Positions 9,485-18,888 of a DNA stretch of 64,000 nt are shown piece by piece. The notes below the pieces were generated by a model. The model did not search any database. It was not told the DNA's origin and saw only the letters and a list, made by a program, of their open reading frames with translations. The position numbers were made by a program, and so were the translations under genes. The first letter of the stretch is position 1, and each line of letters opens with the position of its first letter. Origin of the DNA: Sandaracinaceae bacterium (lineage in GTDB: Bacteria; Myxococcota_A; Polyangia; Polyangiales; JADJQN01); the NCBI GenBank assembly GCA_016712745.1, contig JADJQN010000015.1:682001-746000 (forward strand). The letters run 5' to 3'.

Positions 9485-11757
9485 CCGCGTTCTCCATCTA
9501 CGTAGACCGTCACTTCATCACTCAGCGATACGCCATCGCTCACACCTGTAGCGCGCAGACGATGCACGCCTGGGCTCAACATCCACACCTGGCTGAACGG
9601 CGCGGAAGGCTCGCCAATAGGTTGGCCATTGTCGGTCCAGTGCACTCTCGCGACGTGTGGTGCGCCAAGTGCGGCGCGCAGTACCAGACCCTGGCTTGCG
9701 GCGGGCAACGACGGGTCGCGCACAAAACGACTCTCGTTCGCGGGTGCGAGAATACGCAAAGGCGCCCGGCCCTCATCGAGTGCGCGAGCGTTGGGCGTTG
9801 GCGAAAAGGCTTGCACCTCAGCGGGCAGTGAGACGCCATCGCTGGTGTGCCATGTGCACTGTTCATGCGGCGCAGCGCTGCGTGCGACGAGCTCGTGAAC
9901 GTGCGACCCGCAATGCGGGCCGGGTAGCATTCCCGAAATCGGACACACGTCGATGCGTGCGACACCGGCTGGCTGCGTGAAGTCACGTGCCGGTCTGCCG
10001 CGCATAGCGGTTTGCATCACTTCTGCAAACAATGGTGCTGCGCCCTGCATCGCGAGCATGTGGTCGGTTGAGCTTCCGTCGAAGTTGCCGGTCCACACGG
10101 CTACCGTGAGCTCCGGCGTGTAACCGGCGACGAGGTCGTCCGCGTACGCCTGCGACGTTCCAGTCTTGGCGGCAAGGGGGAAGGGCAAATCGAGAGGTGT
10201 CTCGTATCCGAACTCGCGCCGTCGCGCAGCGCTGTCCGAGAGCATCGAGGTCACCAGGTACGCAGTCTCTTCTGAGAAGATTCGTTGGCCAGGTTCGTTC
10301 GCGGTGTTCAGGTCACGCAAAAGACGCGCGTCGCGGTGCACGCCGCCGTTCGCAAGCATCGCGTAGGCCTCGGCAATTTCGATCAGGCGCGTGGGCACGC
10401 CGCCGAGCGCAATCGTCACGCCTGGTTCGCGTCCATGCAGTGCTGAGGCGAAGCCAGCGCGCTCGAGCAATTGGGCAAAGCGACTGGGGCCAAGCTCCGC
10501 GGCGAGCCGTGTCGCAGGAACATTTAGCGAGGACGCGAGCGCCTCACGCATGGGCACGACGCCGTGGTAACGGGCATCGAGCGAGTGCGGCGTGTAGCCT
10601 CGAAACATTGTGGGCACATCGACAACTGGCGTGCCCGGGAAATCTCCGTTTTCGATCGCCATCGCATAGAGAAAAGGCTTGAGAGTGGAGCCGGGCCGCC
10701 GCACCGCCATTGCACCATTGACTGCACCGCTGTCGCGCGTCGCCTCGTAAGCCGCCGAGCCCACGAGCGCGAGCACGTCCATGCTTCGGTTATCAATGAC
10801 CACCACACTCGCTTGCGAAATGCCTCGCGCGCGCAAGGTAACGAGCTCGGTTCGCACCCGCTCTTCGATGCGGGTCTGAAGGTCGAGATCGATGGTCGTG
10901 CTCGCACGCGATTCTCCTTCTGGGATCGAGCCGTGGAGTGTGAGCCAATCGAGTAGATGCGGAGCTTCGCGGCCAGACTCCGTTGATGCGAGCGCGAGTG
11001 GTTGCGCCGCTGCTGCGTTCGCCTCAGCGCGCGACCCGTATCTTGCACGCACCATAATATCGAGCAGATGTGCGCGGCGCGCGAGCGAGGCTGCCGGATG
11101 GCGACTCGGGTCATAGCGCGTGGGCGCGCGGGGCAAGACAGCGAGCAGCGATGCTTGGTCGAGCGTCAGCTCACGCGCTGAACGACCAAAGAAACGTTGC
11201 GCCGCCGCTTCAACACCGTAGGCGTTGCGGCCGTAGTAAACGCGATTCAGATACGCTTCGAGAATGCCCGCTTTGCCAAGAGTGCGTTCCAACCGCAGCG
11301 CGGCGATGGCTTCACGGATCTTGCCGACGAGTGTGCGCGGCTCTCGATTGAATGTTTTGGCGAGTTGTTGTGTGAGGGTTGAGCCGCCATACGCGAATCG
11401 CCCGGCACGCAAATCCAGCCAAAGCGCTCGCCCGAGGCCAACCGGATCTACGCCTGGATGCAAATAGAAGTTCTGATCTTCACCCGCGAGTGTTGCGGCG
11501 ACTAGGTAGGGCGAAATCTCATTAAGGGGAACGGGCCGCCCATAGCCGTCCAACGCGGACAACCGCTCGTCGAGCAAGCGCCCGTTCCGGTCGAGAATCT
11601 GCGTAGACGTGCGCTCTGTGCTTGAAAGCTGCGCCAAAGCGAACGGTTGCGAAGCCGCGTGCAGCACGACGCTCGCAAAGACCGCGAGGGCGAGCGCGCG
11701 ACGCGGCGCGCGAGGGAATCGAAGCGAAAGGGAAGGAAAGCGAGTCACCACTCCCAC
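9481..11757 (-). CDS. pbpC: Penicillin-binding protein 1C
   Basis: A 758-aa bifunctional peptidoglycan synthase. An N-terminal signal anchor (about residues 20-43) is followed by a GT51 transglycosylase domain with the catalytic EDQNF motif (Glu93) and GGSTLTQQLAK, then a penicillin-binding transpeptidase domain with active-site STLK (about residue 357), SLN and KTGTS (about 529). The tail has the BiPBP_C-type domain that separates PBP1C from PBP1A. The start is GTG at 11757. It lies directly upstream of, and overlaps by ATGA with, the macroglobulin gene, matching the conserved pbpC/yfhM pairing of proteobacteria. All catalytic motifs are intact. Confidence 0.93.
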   Translation of the reverse strand: MGVVTRFPSLSLRFPRAPRRALALAVFASVVLHAASQPFALAQLSSTERTSTQILDRNGRLLDERLSALDGYGRPVPLNEISPYLVAATLAGEDQNFYLHPGVDPVGLGRALWLDLRAGRFAYGGSTLTQQLAKTFNREPRTLVGKIREAIAALRLERTLGKAGILEAYLNRVYYGRNAYGVEAAAQRFFGRSARELTLDQASLLAVLPRAPTRYDPSRHPAASLARRAHLLDIMVRARYGSRAEANAAAAQPLALASTESGREAPHLLDWLTLHGSIPEGESRASTTIDLDLQTRIEERVRTELVTLRARGISQASVVVIDNRSMDVLALVGSAAYEATRDSGAVNGAMAVRRPGSTLKPFLYAMAIENGDFPGTPVVDVPTMFRGYTPHSLDARYHGVVPMREALASSLNVPATRLAAELGPSRFAQLLERAGFASALHGREPGVTIALGGVPTRLIEIAEAYAMLANGGVHRDARLLRDLNTANEPGQRIFSEETAYLVTSMLSDSAARRREFGYETPLDLPFPLAAKTGTSQAYADDLVAGYTPELTVAVWTGNFDGSSTDHMLAMQGAAPLFAEVMQTAMRGRPARDFTQPAGVARIDVCPISGMLPGPHCGSHVHELVARSAAPHEQCTWHTSDGVSLPAEVQAFSPTPNARALDEGRAPLRILAPANESRFVRDPSLPAASQGLVLRAALGAPHVARVHWTDNGQPIGEPSAPFSQVWMLSPGVHRLRATGVSDGVSLSDEVTVYVDGERG

Positions 11758-11878
11758 TCACAGCAAGGCCCTTGCCACTCACGAAACGCGCAGAATGTTC
11801 ACTTGCGTGGCCGAAACCGGTGTCGTCCTAGCCACGCGGCCGTGGCGCCGCACACACGATCTGCGTAGCGCCTTCCCG

Positions 11879-12385
11879 CTACCGCTTTTTTGGCAGTCCG
11901 TCGTGCGGCCCAAGCTCATGGGCTGGGGCGTCCGTCCAGTACGCGCCCGCCATGCGCTCATCGCTCGCGCGCGACGGATTGAGGGGATAGACGATGCGGT
12001 TGTCGGGTTTGCTACGCTCGCCCCCGACGAGCAGAATAGCGTCGCTGTCGCTGTCGTTGATGAAGACGTGCGCGATGCCAGTCCCTGCGGGGAAGGCGGC
12101 CAAGTCGCCTTTGCGCATCGCGTGCACGTGGCCATCGACCCAGGCGAGCACCTCACCTTCGATCACGTAAACAAATTCCTCCTCCTTCTCCTCCGCGTGA
12201 GGCCATGAGGTTCGTTTGCCCGGGGGCAGGCGCTCGTAATGCAAACCGATCTGGAGGAGGCCGGCTGCTTTTCCGATCGCGCGACCGAAAGCAAAAGTCT
12301 CTGTCGAGTTGGGGTAAGAGAAGCTGCTTTCAGGAAGATCGCCTGCTGCAATTATGAACGCGGGCCGTGTCGATGAGTCGCTCAT
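11879..12385 (-). CDS. Cupin-domain protein
   Basis: A 168-aa single-cupin protein. The start MSDSSTRPAF at 12385 is preferred; the frame stays open upstream but lacks sensible protein sequence. The cupin motif 1 region is GLHYERLPPGKRTSWPHAEEKEEEFVYVIEGE and motif 2 is GDLAAFPAGTGIAHVFIND, giving the expected jelly-roll metal-binding set. Similar proteins are annotated as quercetin-dioxygenase-like or sugar-phosphate isomerase-like cupins; substrate cannot be inferred. It lies 121 bp upstream of pbpC on the same strand and is divergent from the small ORF at 12450. Confidence 0.78.
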   Translation of the reverse strand: MSDSSTRPAFIIAAGDLPESSFSYPNSTETFAFGRAIGKAAGLLQIGLHYERLPPGKRTSWPHAEEKEEEFVYVIEGEVLAWVDGHVHAMRKGDLAAFPAGTGIAHVFINDSDSDAILLVGGERSKPDNRIVYPLNPSRASDERMAGAYWTDAPAHELGPHDGLPKKR

Positions 12386-12449
12386 GGGTCGCACGATACT
12401 CGAATCCGCGTTGGCCCCAAAACTGCAACGCCTCAAGTCGGAGGCTGCC

Positions 12450-12647
12450 ATGAAAGAGCTGTTGTTGTGGGCTGTAGCAGCGGTGATGATGGGACTCGCG
12501 TCGGTCGCATGCGACTCAAGCGAGCTAAATTCGCGCTGCGAAAGCCACCTCGGATGTCCAGGCGGACTAGAATGTGAACCTGAGCACGGGGCCGTAACAC
12601 ACAAACCGCACGTTGCCCGTTTCGCAACATTGGCACTGGGCACCTAA
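12450..12647 (+). CDS. Short N-terminal fragment: signal/lipobox-like peptide
   Basis: A 65-aa reading frame starting MKELLLWAVAAVMMG with a ribosome site (GGAGG) 7 bases upstream. The first 20 residues are a membrane helix that could end in a lipobox (LASVAC). The rest is short, rich in Cys and His, and stops abruptly before a membrane-protein ORF in another frame at 12662. It may be a genuine tiny lipoprotein or the 5' part of a frameshifted membrane protein; I favour the latter only weakly. Confidence 0.4.
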   Translation: MKELLLWAVAAVMMGLASVACDSSELNSRCESHLGCPGGLECEPEHGAVTHKPHVARFATLALGT

Positions 12648-12661
12648 CAACCACTCCCCAA

Positions 12662-13003
12662 TTGGGGCTGGATGGTGGACACGTAGAAACAATCCCCGAC
12701 GAGCCACAGCTGCTCGTTGTGATCGCGGGGCCACTGCTCACGCTCTTGCTCGCAAGTGGATTGACGCTGACGTTGCGCGGGCTTCGCCCGATGCGCGATT
12801 CGATCCTCGAGATTGCGCTCACGGTCGCGGCTCTTTGGAACTCGCTGTTTCGCTTATCGTCGCTCGTCGACGGCGCGCACTCGGACGAAGCGAAGGCGGC
12901 GGCCCTACTCGGAGTTCCGGCGCTCGTGATTGTTCTACCCGTAGTTCTGCTTAGCCTACTGCTCGCGCACCTAGCTTTGAAGGAACGCGTTTCGACCCAA
13001 TGA
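12662..13003 (+). pseudogene. Membrane-protein C-terminal remnant, possibly M50-like
   Basis: A 113-residue frame without a good start (only TTG at 12662) that reads as real membrane protein: three hydrophobic helices (about residues 20-38, 50-68, 88-106). Its beginning, GLDGGHVETIP followed by an AGPLLTLLLA helix, resembles the C-terminal half of site-2 (M50) metallopeptidases, but no HExxH motif is present here or in the 65-aa ORF before it. Taken together, 12450-13003 looks like one decayed gene with frame changes. The family is a guess from pattern only. Confidence 0.4.
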
Positions 13004-13083
13004 CAGCCGCTCGCGATCCCTGCGCTCTTCGTGGCCTGCGCACTTTCGTTTCGCGCGGGGTTCTACGTGCTTGCGCTAGTCTT

Positions 13084-14340
13084 CTAACGCGCGGGCGCGT
13101 TTGTGTTGCGTGTCCGCATTCGCTGCGCTGCGTAGATGCTGCGCTTGCCTTTGATCACGTAGGCGAGCACCGCAACAATCATGACGTGCGGAAAGACGCC
13201 AGCTCCGAGGAGCTCTACCGCCATGATCGACAGCGCGAGCGGTGTGTTGGAGGCGGCAGCGAACACAGCGGCGAGGCCCACGCCCGCGCCAAGTTCGATG
13301 GGGATGTCGAGTGCGCGCGCGAGGACGTTGCCTAAGGCGGCCCCAATGAAGAAGAGGGGAGTTACCTCGCCGCCGATATAACCTGCGCCGAGAATGATCG
13401 CCGTGAAGACCAGTTTCAACGCGAACGCGTAAACCGGAAACGTTGGGTCGTGCAGCGCGCGCACAATCATAGGAATGCCGAGCCCGAGGTAGTCGCTCGT
13501 TCCGACGATCTTCCAAAGTAGGACGACAGCGATTCCTCCGAGAAGCATACGTATGGGCAAGCGCGGCACATGGTCCTCGCCGAACTTTCGGATGAAATGC
13601 GTGAGCTCAATGAACGCGGCAGCGACCATGGCCGCAGCGACGGCAAACACGACCCACTTCAAGAGCACGAGAGGCGACAGCGCGAGCGAAGGCGCAGCCG
13701 GGTACTGCGTGTGTACAATGCCCCACGCGCGCGTGGTCATGTCGCCCACGATCGAAGCAGTCAGCGCCGGCACGATAGCGTGGTACTCGATGCTTCCGAG
13801 CACCACGAACTCCAAGCCAAAGACCGCGCCCGCGACCGGCGTTCCAAATACTGCGCCAAAGCCGCCAGCCACTCCGGCGGCAAACAGCTGCCTGCGAACG
13901 CTACGACTTACACGGAGGCGATGCGAGAGCCAGTCGGTAAGGCTTGCTCCCATTTGGACGGCCGTGCCTTCGCGACCCGCAGGCCCGCCAAAGAGGTGCG
14001 TGACCACAGTCCCAACGAGAACCATCGGCGCCATTCGCAAAGGAAGCTCCGGACCTTCGTCGTGAATCGTGTCGATGATGAGATTGTTCCCGGCTTTGAT
14101 GCCCATGCCGAAGCGCTCGTAGAACGCGCCCATCGCGAGGCCAGCGAGTGGCAATGCGTAGACGATGAGCTCGTGACCGGTACGAAATGACGTGGCCTGG
14201 TCAAGCGACCAGAGAAAGGCTGCGGCCGCGCAGCCGCAGATCACGCCGACCACAGCGCCCAGAAAAAGCCCCTGCACGACGTCGAGCACGCGCCTTCGCG
14301 GGGACAGCGGCTCGCGAGCTTGAGGGGTTGTCTCGGTCAT
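13084..14340 (-). CDS. CLC-F type fluoride/proton antiporter
   Basis: A 418-aa polytopic CLC-family transporter. Rather than the chloride-type GSGIP and GREGP signatures it carries GNNLI (residues 84-88) and GREGT (122-126), and later GGEVTP where chloride CLCs have GxFxP. As I recall the family literature, these are the marks of the CLC-F clade, which exports fluoride in exchange for protons and protects cells from cytoplasmic fluoride. I looked for a fluoride (crcB) riboswitch in the short upstream gap and saw none; the gene follows the 410-aa ORF by only 33 bp and may be co-transcribed with it. Confidence 0.82.
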   Translation of the reverse strand: MTETTPQAREPLSPRRRVLDVVQGLFLGAVVGVICGCAAAAFLWSLDQATSFRTGHELIVYALPLAGLAMGAFYERFGMGIKAGNNLIIDTIHDEGPELPLRMAPMVLVGTVVTHLFGGPAGREGTAVQMGASLTDWLSHRLRVSRSVRRQLFAAGVAGGFGAVFGTPVAGAVFGLEFVVLGSIEYHAIVPALTASIVGDMTTRAWGIVHTQYPAAPSLALSPLVLLKWVVFAVAAAMVAAAFIELTHFIRKFGEDHVPRLPIRMLLGGIAVVLLWKIVGTSDYLGLGIPMIVRALHDPTFPVYAFALKLVFTAIILGAGYIGGEVTPLFFIGAALGNVLARALDIPIELGAGVGLAAVFAAASNTPLALSIMAVELLGAGVFPHVMIVAVLAYVIKGKRSIYAAQRMRTRNTNAPAR

Positions 14341-14373
14341 GACGTTGGCCTTTGAGTAAAGCCGCAGATGCGA

Positions 14374-15606
14374 CTACGACGCGTCCGGCGTCTTGTCGTC
14401 GTCGTGATTGCTGCGCGAGAAGTCATCGGGAACCGGATGCTCTGATGAAATATCTGCATCGTCCGCCGAATCGGCAACCGGGGAGTCGTAGCGTGTGTCG
14501 TTAGCGCTCGTGGTTGTCTGCATTTCGCCCGGGACACTTCCCGCGTCGAAAGGACTCATGCTTGGGGCAGGACGCGAGCGCAGGGCCTGGCCCAACAGGC
14601 TGAGCGGGTTGAAGCCCAGCGTCTGCGTGATGCTCGTTACTTCCGTGATGCGGCCGCGCACATATGTTGCGAGCGGCTGCAAGAACGCGAAGGCGTCGTA
14701 GCCGCCGAGAAACTTCGATGTCGAATGTGCGGCTGCGCGCACGGCATCGGCGCCCAAAGCAACGGCCACGTAGGGCGGCGTCGGATGGATCACCAAATCA
14801 CGCACCATCGCAGCGCGGGCCCACGCGCCGCGATCGGGAGAGCGCAAGAGAGCGCGCACCGTATCGACCTCGGCGAAGATTCCAAGATGCACGGGCGCCA
14901 CCGCACGTGACACCGCTTGAGAGATGACTCGGTAGTCGCGCCGCCAGTCGCCGCCAAGCGGTCCTGTCCAGCGCGCCAGCATGTCGGGGCCAGCAACGAA
15001 ATCGATCATGCCACCTTGGCGGCGAAGCACGGCGCCGGTCCAAACATTCTCCGCGTGCCAAAGCACCATCACGATGGCGTGACCGTCGGGCAAGACCAAA
15101 TCGATCGCGCGCCTGACCATCGCTGGCGTTGGCACAGGCACGTTGGCCATCGGATTGGGATAAAGATGGATCTGCCCCGCGTCCATCATGTCGCGGAAGA
15201 TGCGCACCAGCATGAGCCATTGCGCGATGTAATCGTCGGAGCGACTCAGGCGCACCGAAAGGCGCTCCACCACTTCTTCCATCACGCCCTCTTTCAGGGC
15301 GATGGCGCGAAATGCTCCGTACGTTTCCGCGATGCGCGGCAAGTCCTGCGGTCCTTCATAGACCAAATCGCGAATACGGCCGCGCGACGTGTGGAAGGTC
15401 TTGAGCACGCGTCCGGCTTCGTTGCAGATGATGATGACCGAGCCCGCGCGTTCGTTGGTCGCAGCGTCGGTGCGATCCACCTCGGGGACGGTGGTGTCTT
15501 GAGGGTACTCTTCGATGCGATCGACGACGCCCGGCGCGAACAACGAGAGCAGATTCGTCCACGACGCCGCGTCGAACCCTTCGAAGCGAAAGTGCGGGCT
15601 GATCAT
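14374..15606 (-). CDS. Conserved hypothetical protein, 410 aa
   Basis: A soluble 410-residue protein that I do not recognise. It overlaps the GH35 gene upstream by four bases (ATGA at 15603-15606), so the two are translationally coupled. The body (1-340) is well-folded alpha/beta-like sequence without an obvious catalytic signature; the last 60 residues are Ser/Asp-rich and probably disordered. Coupling to a glycosidase does not by itself show a shared pathway. Confidence 0.72.
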   Translation of the reverse strand: MISPHFRFEGFDAASWTNLLSLFAPGVVDRIEEYPQDTTVPEVDRTDAATNERAGSVIIICNEAGRVLKTFHTSRGRIRDLVYEGPQDLPRIAETYGAFRAIALKEGVMEEVVERLSVRLSRSDDYIAQWLMLVRIFRDMMDAGQIHLYPNPMANVPVPTPAMVRRAIDLVLPDGHAIVMVLWHAENVWTGAVLRRQGGMIDFVAGPDMLARWTGPLGGDWRRDYRVISQAVSRAVAPVHLGIFAEVDTVRALLRSPDRGAWARAAMVRDLVIHPTPPYVAVALGADAVRAAAHSTSKFLGGYDAFAFLQPLATYVRGRITEVTSITQTLGFNPLSLLGQALRSRPAPSMSPFDAGSVPGEMQTTTSANDTRYDSPVADSADDADISSEHPVPDDFSRSNHDDDKTPDAS

Positions 15607-17690
15607 GACGACCTCCGCGCGCGCGCCTTCGGAACCGCTGCGCGCTGCACGCCTGCAGCTCCGCCAGCCAACTTCTCCACAACGAGCATACGAATACTCA
15701 TCGCGCCCATGGGTACGCGCATCGTTTCGCGTCCTGCGAAGTACTCTCCGCTCATCGCGTCAGCTACTTCGATGGAATAGGGGAGGGAGATCTCGGCGTC
15801 GACGGCTTGCTTGCCCGGATTGATCACGAAGATCACGCGCGGACCTGTCGTGTCTTCGTGCACGCACGTCTCGACGATGTTCGGCGAAGCGAAGAAGGGC
15901 CGTGCCAGATCAAGATTGTCGATGAGCTCGCCGACGACTTGCACCGCGTCGTCGGGTGTATCGATCAGCACCTTTCGTCCACGGCTCGGCACCTCGAAGA
16001 GGTGGCGCGTCATGTTCTCGTCCATGTGAGGAATCGCCGGGCCGTAGACAACAGTGCCTTCTTGATCGGCGAAATGACAGGTATCGCGCCAACGTTGCAG
16101 CGACGCGAACTCGAACGAGGGCGTGACGAGCACGCGAGCCGAGCGCAAGCGATCGGTGTCGGCTGCGCTGTCTACATAGACATAGGGCACGCCGGCATCT
16201 GTGAGCGCATCGGCGATGCGACCAAGCATGCGCCACCATTGCGATTGAACGGGACCAGCGAATCCGAACGTATCCTCGCGACAACCGTCAGTCGGTGCAC
16301 CGCCCACGGCTTCAATCGTGGAAGGGCTGACCGGACCGAGCAGATGCGTGGCGCGCATCAAGCGGCCGTACTCGCGCGGAAAGACCAAGGCGACTTCGGC
16401 ACGACGCGTGAGCGTGTGAAAGTGAATCGCATGCAATTTGTGAATGAGCGTCTTCCACGCGCGTGATTCAAGACGCGGTGCGCCGGTTGCGTCGATGGGC
16501 GCGCCGTACCAGCGGTCGCGGTCGACGGCCATGTAGAGATTGAATCCGCGCAAGCCGTACGCGAGAGCGGTCATTGCGCAGTAGAGCGAGTCTTCGTGAG
16601 CGAGCGGTGTGAACCACGGCGGCGCGCCAACACCAAGCTCCGGCGCATAGGCGAACTCCGTTGTGCCCGCGATGTAGAGAGTGCGGCGCTTGATTGTCTG
16701 GTGCTCGCGACGCGCGTGATAATAGTCAAAACCGACGACATCGACGACGCGCGAAATCGCGGGAACGCTAATCGGTTGCCCGGCGTCCCCGAGCGGAACG
16801 TTGTGCACTACGGGAATATCCGTGATGCCCGCCTCAACCATGCGGGCGCGCATGCGCGCAAGAGATTGCGTGATCAAATGCTCGTGAAACGCGGCCCAAT
16901 CCAGGTGAACGGGAAGCTCTTCCGCTTTCTCGGCGGTGAACTTGGTCGGAGCTGCGACGTCCGTGAAGCCTGCGTAGATGCGGCGATGCGCGGCGCACAC
17001 GGCTTCGAGCGTTCCATGACGCTCTTCCAAAAACGTGTGCCACTGCGCAATCGCGTCGGGGTGAAAATCTTGGCAGTAAGGTCCGTTGCGGAAGTAGAAC
17101 GCCGCCTCGTTGTCGACCTGCGTAAGAACAACCGGGCCGTTCGGGTAGATGCGCGGTGCTACCACTTTCGCGAACGCGTCAAACCAGCGGCCGGTCTCCT
17201 CGTGGAACTTGTTGCTCGCGTACGAAGGCACAGGAAACATCGTCGGCGGGAACGAGAGAATGACCGGATTGCCTTTGGGCGAACGCGCCTGGCACTCAGC
17301 GTCGTAGATGATGCGCTCCGGCAAACCAAACCACGTGAGCTCCGCATTGATGTGCGGGCCAGGACGCACGAACGCAAGCAAGCCCACTTCGTGCGCGAGA
17401 TCCAAAAACGCACCCAAGTCTTTGCGTGGGTCAAGCTCGCCGAAGTCGTACTCACCCGGTGCGATCTCGTGCACACCCCATGGCGCGTACGTCTCCACCA
17501 TGGTCATGCCCAGATTGCGAAGCTCCTCGAGGCCGCGTCGCCACGCGTCGCGATCGAGACGCCAATAGTGCATCGCGCCTGAATGCAAAGGGACGCGGCG
17601 CGCCCCCACAACGAGTGCGCCGTCTTCGATCGTGATACCGCTCGCATTGCGAATCGGTCGTGCGCGCACCGATGCGCGTGGCCGGGCCAT
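15603..17690 (-). CDS. Beta-galactosidase, glycoside hydrolase family 35-like
   Basis: A 695-aa glycoside hydrolase. Residues about 25-370 are the TIM barrel of GH35: SGAMHYWR near residue 37, LRNLGMTMVETYAPWGVHE (59-75), RPGPHINAELTWFGLP (109-124), and the acid/base region TQVDNE with Glu195. A second Glu in AGTTEFAY (about residue 340) is a candidate nucleophile. No signal peptide is visible, so it is probably cytoplasmic. GH35 enzymes remove terminal beta-galactose from oligosaccharides or glycans. It is the first gene of a coupled pair with the 410-aa protein. Confidence 0.85.
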   Translation of the reverse strand: MARPRASVRARPIRNASGITIEDGALVVGARRVPLHSGAMHYWRLDRDAWRRGLEELRNLGMTMVETYAPWGVHEIAPGEYDFGELDPRKDLGAFLDLAHEVGLLAFVRPGPHINAELTWFGLPERIIYDAECQARSPKGNPVILSFPPTMFPVPSYASNKFHEETGRWFDAFAKVVAPRIYPNGPVVLTQVDNEAAFYFRNGPYCQDFHPDAIAQWHTFLEERHGTLEAVCAAHRRIYAGFTDVAAPTKFTAEKAEELPVHLDWAAFHEHLITQSLARMRARMVEAGITDIPVVHNVPLGDAGQPISVPAISRVVDVVGFDYYHARREHQTIKRRTLYIAGTTEFAYAPELGVGAPPWFTPLAHEDSLYCAMTALAYGLRGFNLYMAVDRDRWYGAPIDATGAPRLESRAWKTLIHKLHAIHFHTLTRRAEVALVFPREYGRLMRATHLLGPVSPSTIEAVGGAPTDGCREDTFGFAGPVQSQWWRMLGRIADALTDAGVPYVYVDSAADTDRLRSARVLVTPSFEFASLQRWRDTCHFADQEGTVVYGPAIPHMDENMTRHLFEVPSRGRKVLIDTPDDAVQVVGELIDNLDLARPFFASPNIVETCVHEDTTGPRVIFVINPGKQAVDAEISLPYSIEVADAMSGEYFAGRETMRVPMGAMSIRMLVVEKLAGGAAGVQRAAVPKARARRSS

Positions 17691-17903
17691 AAGGTCGGCG
17701 AGGATATCTGCTCTCGGCCCCGAAAAAAAGCCGTGTTGAGAACTAGAGCGCGTCGCGGAACTCGCGACCGAGGATTCCGACGCGCGGCCGAGCCCGGGCT
17801 AGGCGCGGCGACGACGAATACAGGCGGTATTTGGAGGAGCCGCAACGACGCCCGGGCGAAGCGCCCCGCGAGGAAGCCGACCGAGCGAGTTTCGCGACGC
17901 GCT

Positions 17904-18815
17904 CTACGCCTTCATGGCCACTTGGAGCGCTGCACCGGCTGCTTCCATTGCGTTGGCGAAGGGTTTGGCCTTGGAGAGGTCGCTGATCTGCGTCCAGCGC
18001 TCTGCCACCTGTTCAGGGATCAGTGGCTGGGTCGGGTCGAAGTTTACGCCTGCGGATTCGACGACCGCAACGCGTGCAACGTAGCCGCCGCCGACCGAGA
18101 AAATTTGCGCCGTGTCTTGGCAAGTCTCACTGGCGAGATATGCGACGAGAGGCGAGACGAGCTCGGTCTTGAGGTTCTCGAGGACGTTGGGCGGCAAGAT
18201 CGTCTCAGTCATGCGCGACTTGGCCACCGGGGCAATCACGTTCGACTTGATGTTGGCCTTCGCACCTTCGTGCGCGAGCGTCTTGGCCAGCCCAACGATG
18301 CCCATTTTGGCTGCGCTGTAGTTGGCCTGGCCGAAGTTGCCGTAGAGGCCGGCGGCGCTGGTTGTGAAGACGAGGCGGCCGTAGTTGTTTTCTTTGAGCA
18401 GGGGCCAAGCCGCTTTGCAAACATACATGCTGCCAAAAAGATGGACGTTGAGAACTTTCGTCCAGTCTTCTTCGGTCATCTTCTGAAAGGAGACGTCGCG
18501 CAAGATGCCGGCGTTGTTGATGACGATGTCGATCTTGCCGAACGCATCCTTCGCCGTGGCGATGAGCTTCTCGGCGCCCTGCATCGTATCGATGCCGTCG
18601 TAGTTGGCGACAGCCTCGCCGCCGGCCGCTTTGATCTCAGCCACTACCTGATCGGCTGCGCTCGTGCTTGCGCCATCGCCTTTCACGCCGCCGCCCAAAT
18701 CGTTTACGACCACCTTCGCGCCGCGCGAAGCGAGCAAGAGCGCATGCGAGCGGCCCAAGCCTCCGCCTGCACCAGTTACAACGGCTACGCGATTGTCGAA
18801 ACGGATCTGAGTCAT
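17904..18815 (-). CDS. Short-chain dehydrogenase/reductase, hydroxyacyl-CoA type
   Basis: A 303-aa SDR enzyme. The start MTQIRF at 18815 follows a strong GAAGGAG site. It has the nucleotide-binding motif TGAGGGLGRSHALLLA, the NNAG motif (INNAGI) and the active-site YxxxK (NYSAAKMG), with a C-terminal extension. The N-terminal pattern, including VNDLGGGVKGDG, matches the dehydrogenase domain of peroxisomal multifunctional enzyme type 2, which acts on 3-hydroxyacyl-CoA in fatty-acid beta-oxidation. Substrate is inferred from that similarity only. Confidence 0.87.
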   Translation of the reverse strand: MTQIRFDNRVAVVTGAGGGLGRSHALLLASRGAKVVVNDLGGGVKGDGASTSAADQVVAEIKAAGGEAVANYDGIDTMQGAEKLIATAKDAFGKIDIVINNAGILRDVSFQKMTEEDWTKVLNVHLFGSMYVCKAAWPLLKENNYGRLVFTTSAAGLYGNFGQANYSAAKMGIVGLAKTLAHEGAKANIKSNVIAPVAKSRMTETILPPNVLENLKTELVSPLVAYLASETCQDTAQIFSVGGGYVARVAVVESAGVNFDPTQPLIPEQVAERWTQISDLSKAKPFANAMEAAGAALQVAMKA

Positions 18816-18888
18816 CGAAAAGCTCCTTCGGCGCAATGTTGTGAGTGCGCGGGCGCGTAGAGTACTCCTTCTCGGCTCGGTAGGATCC

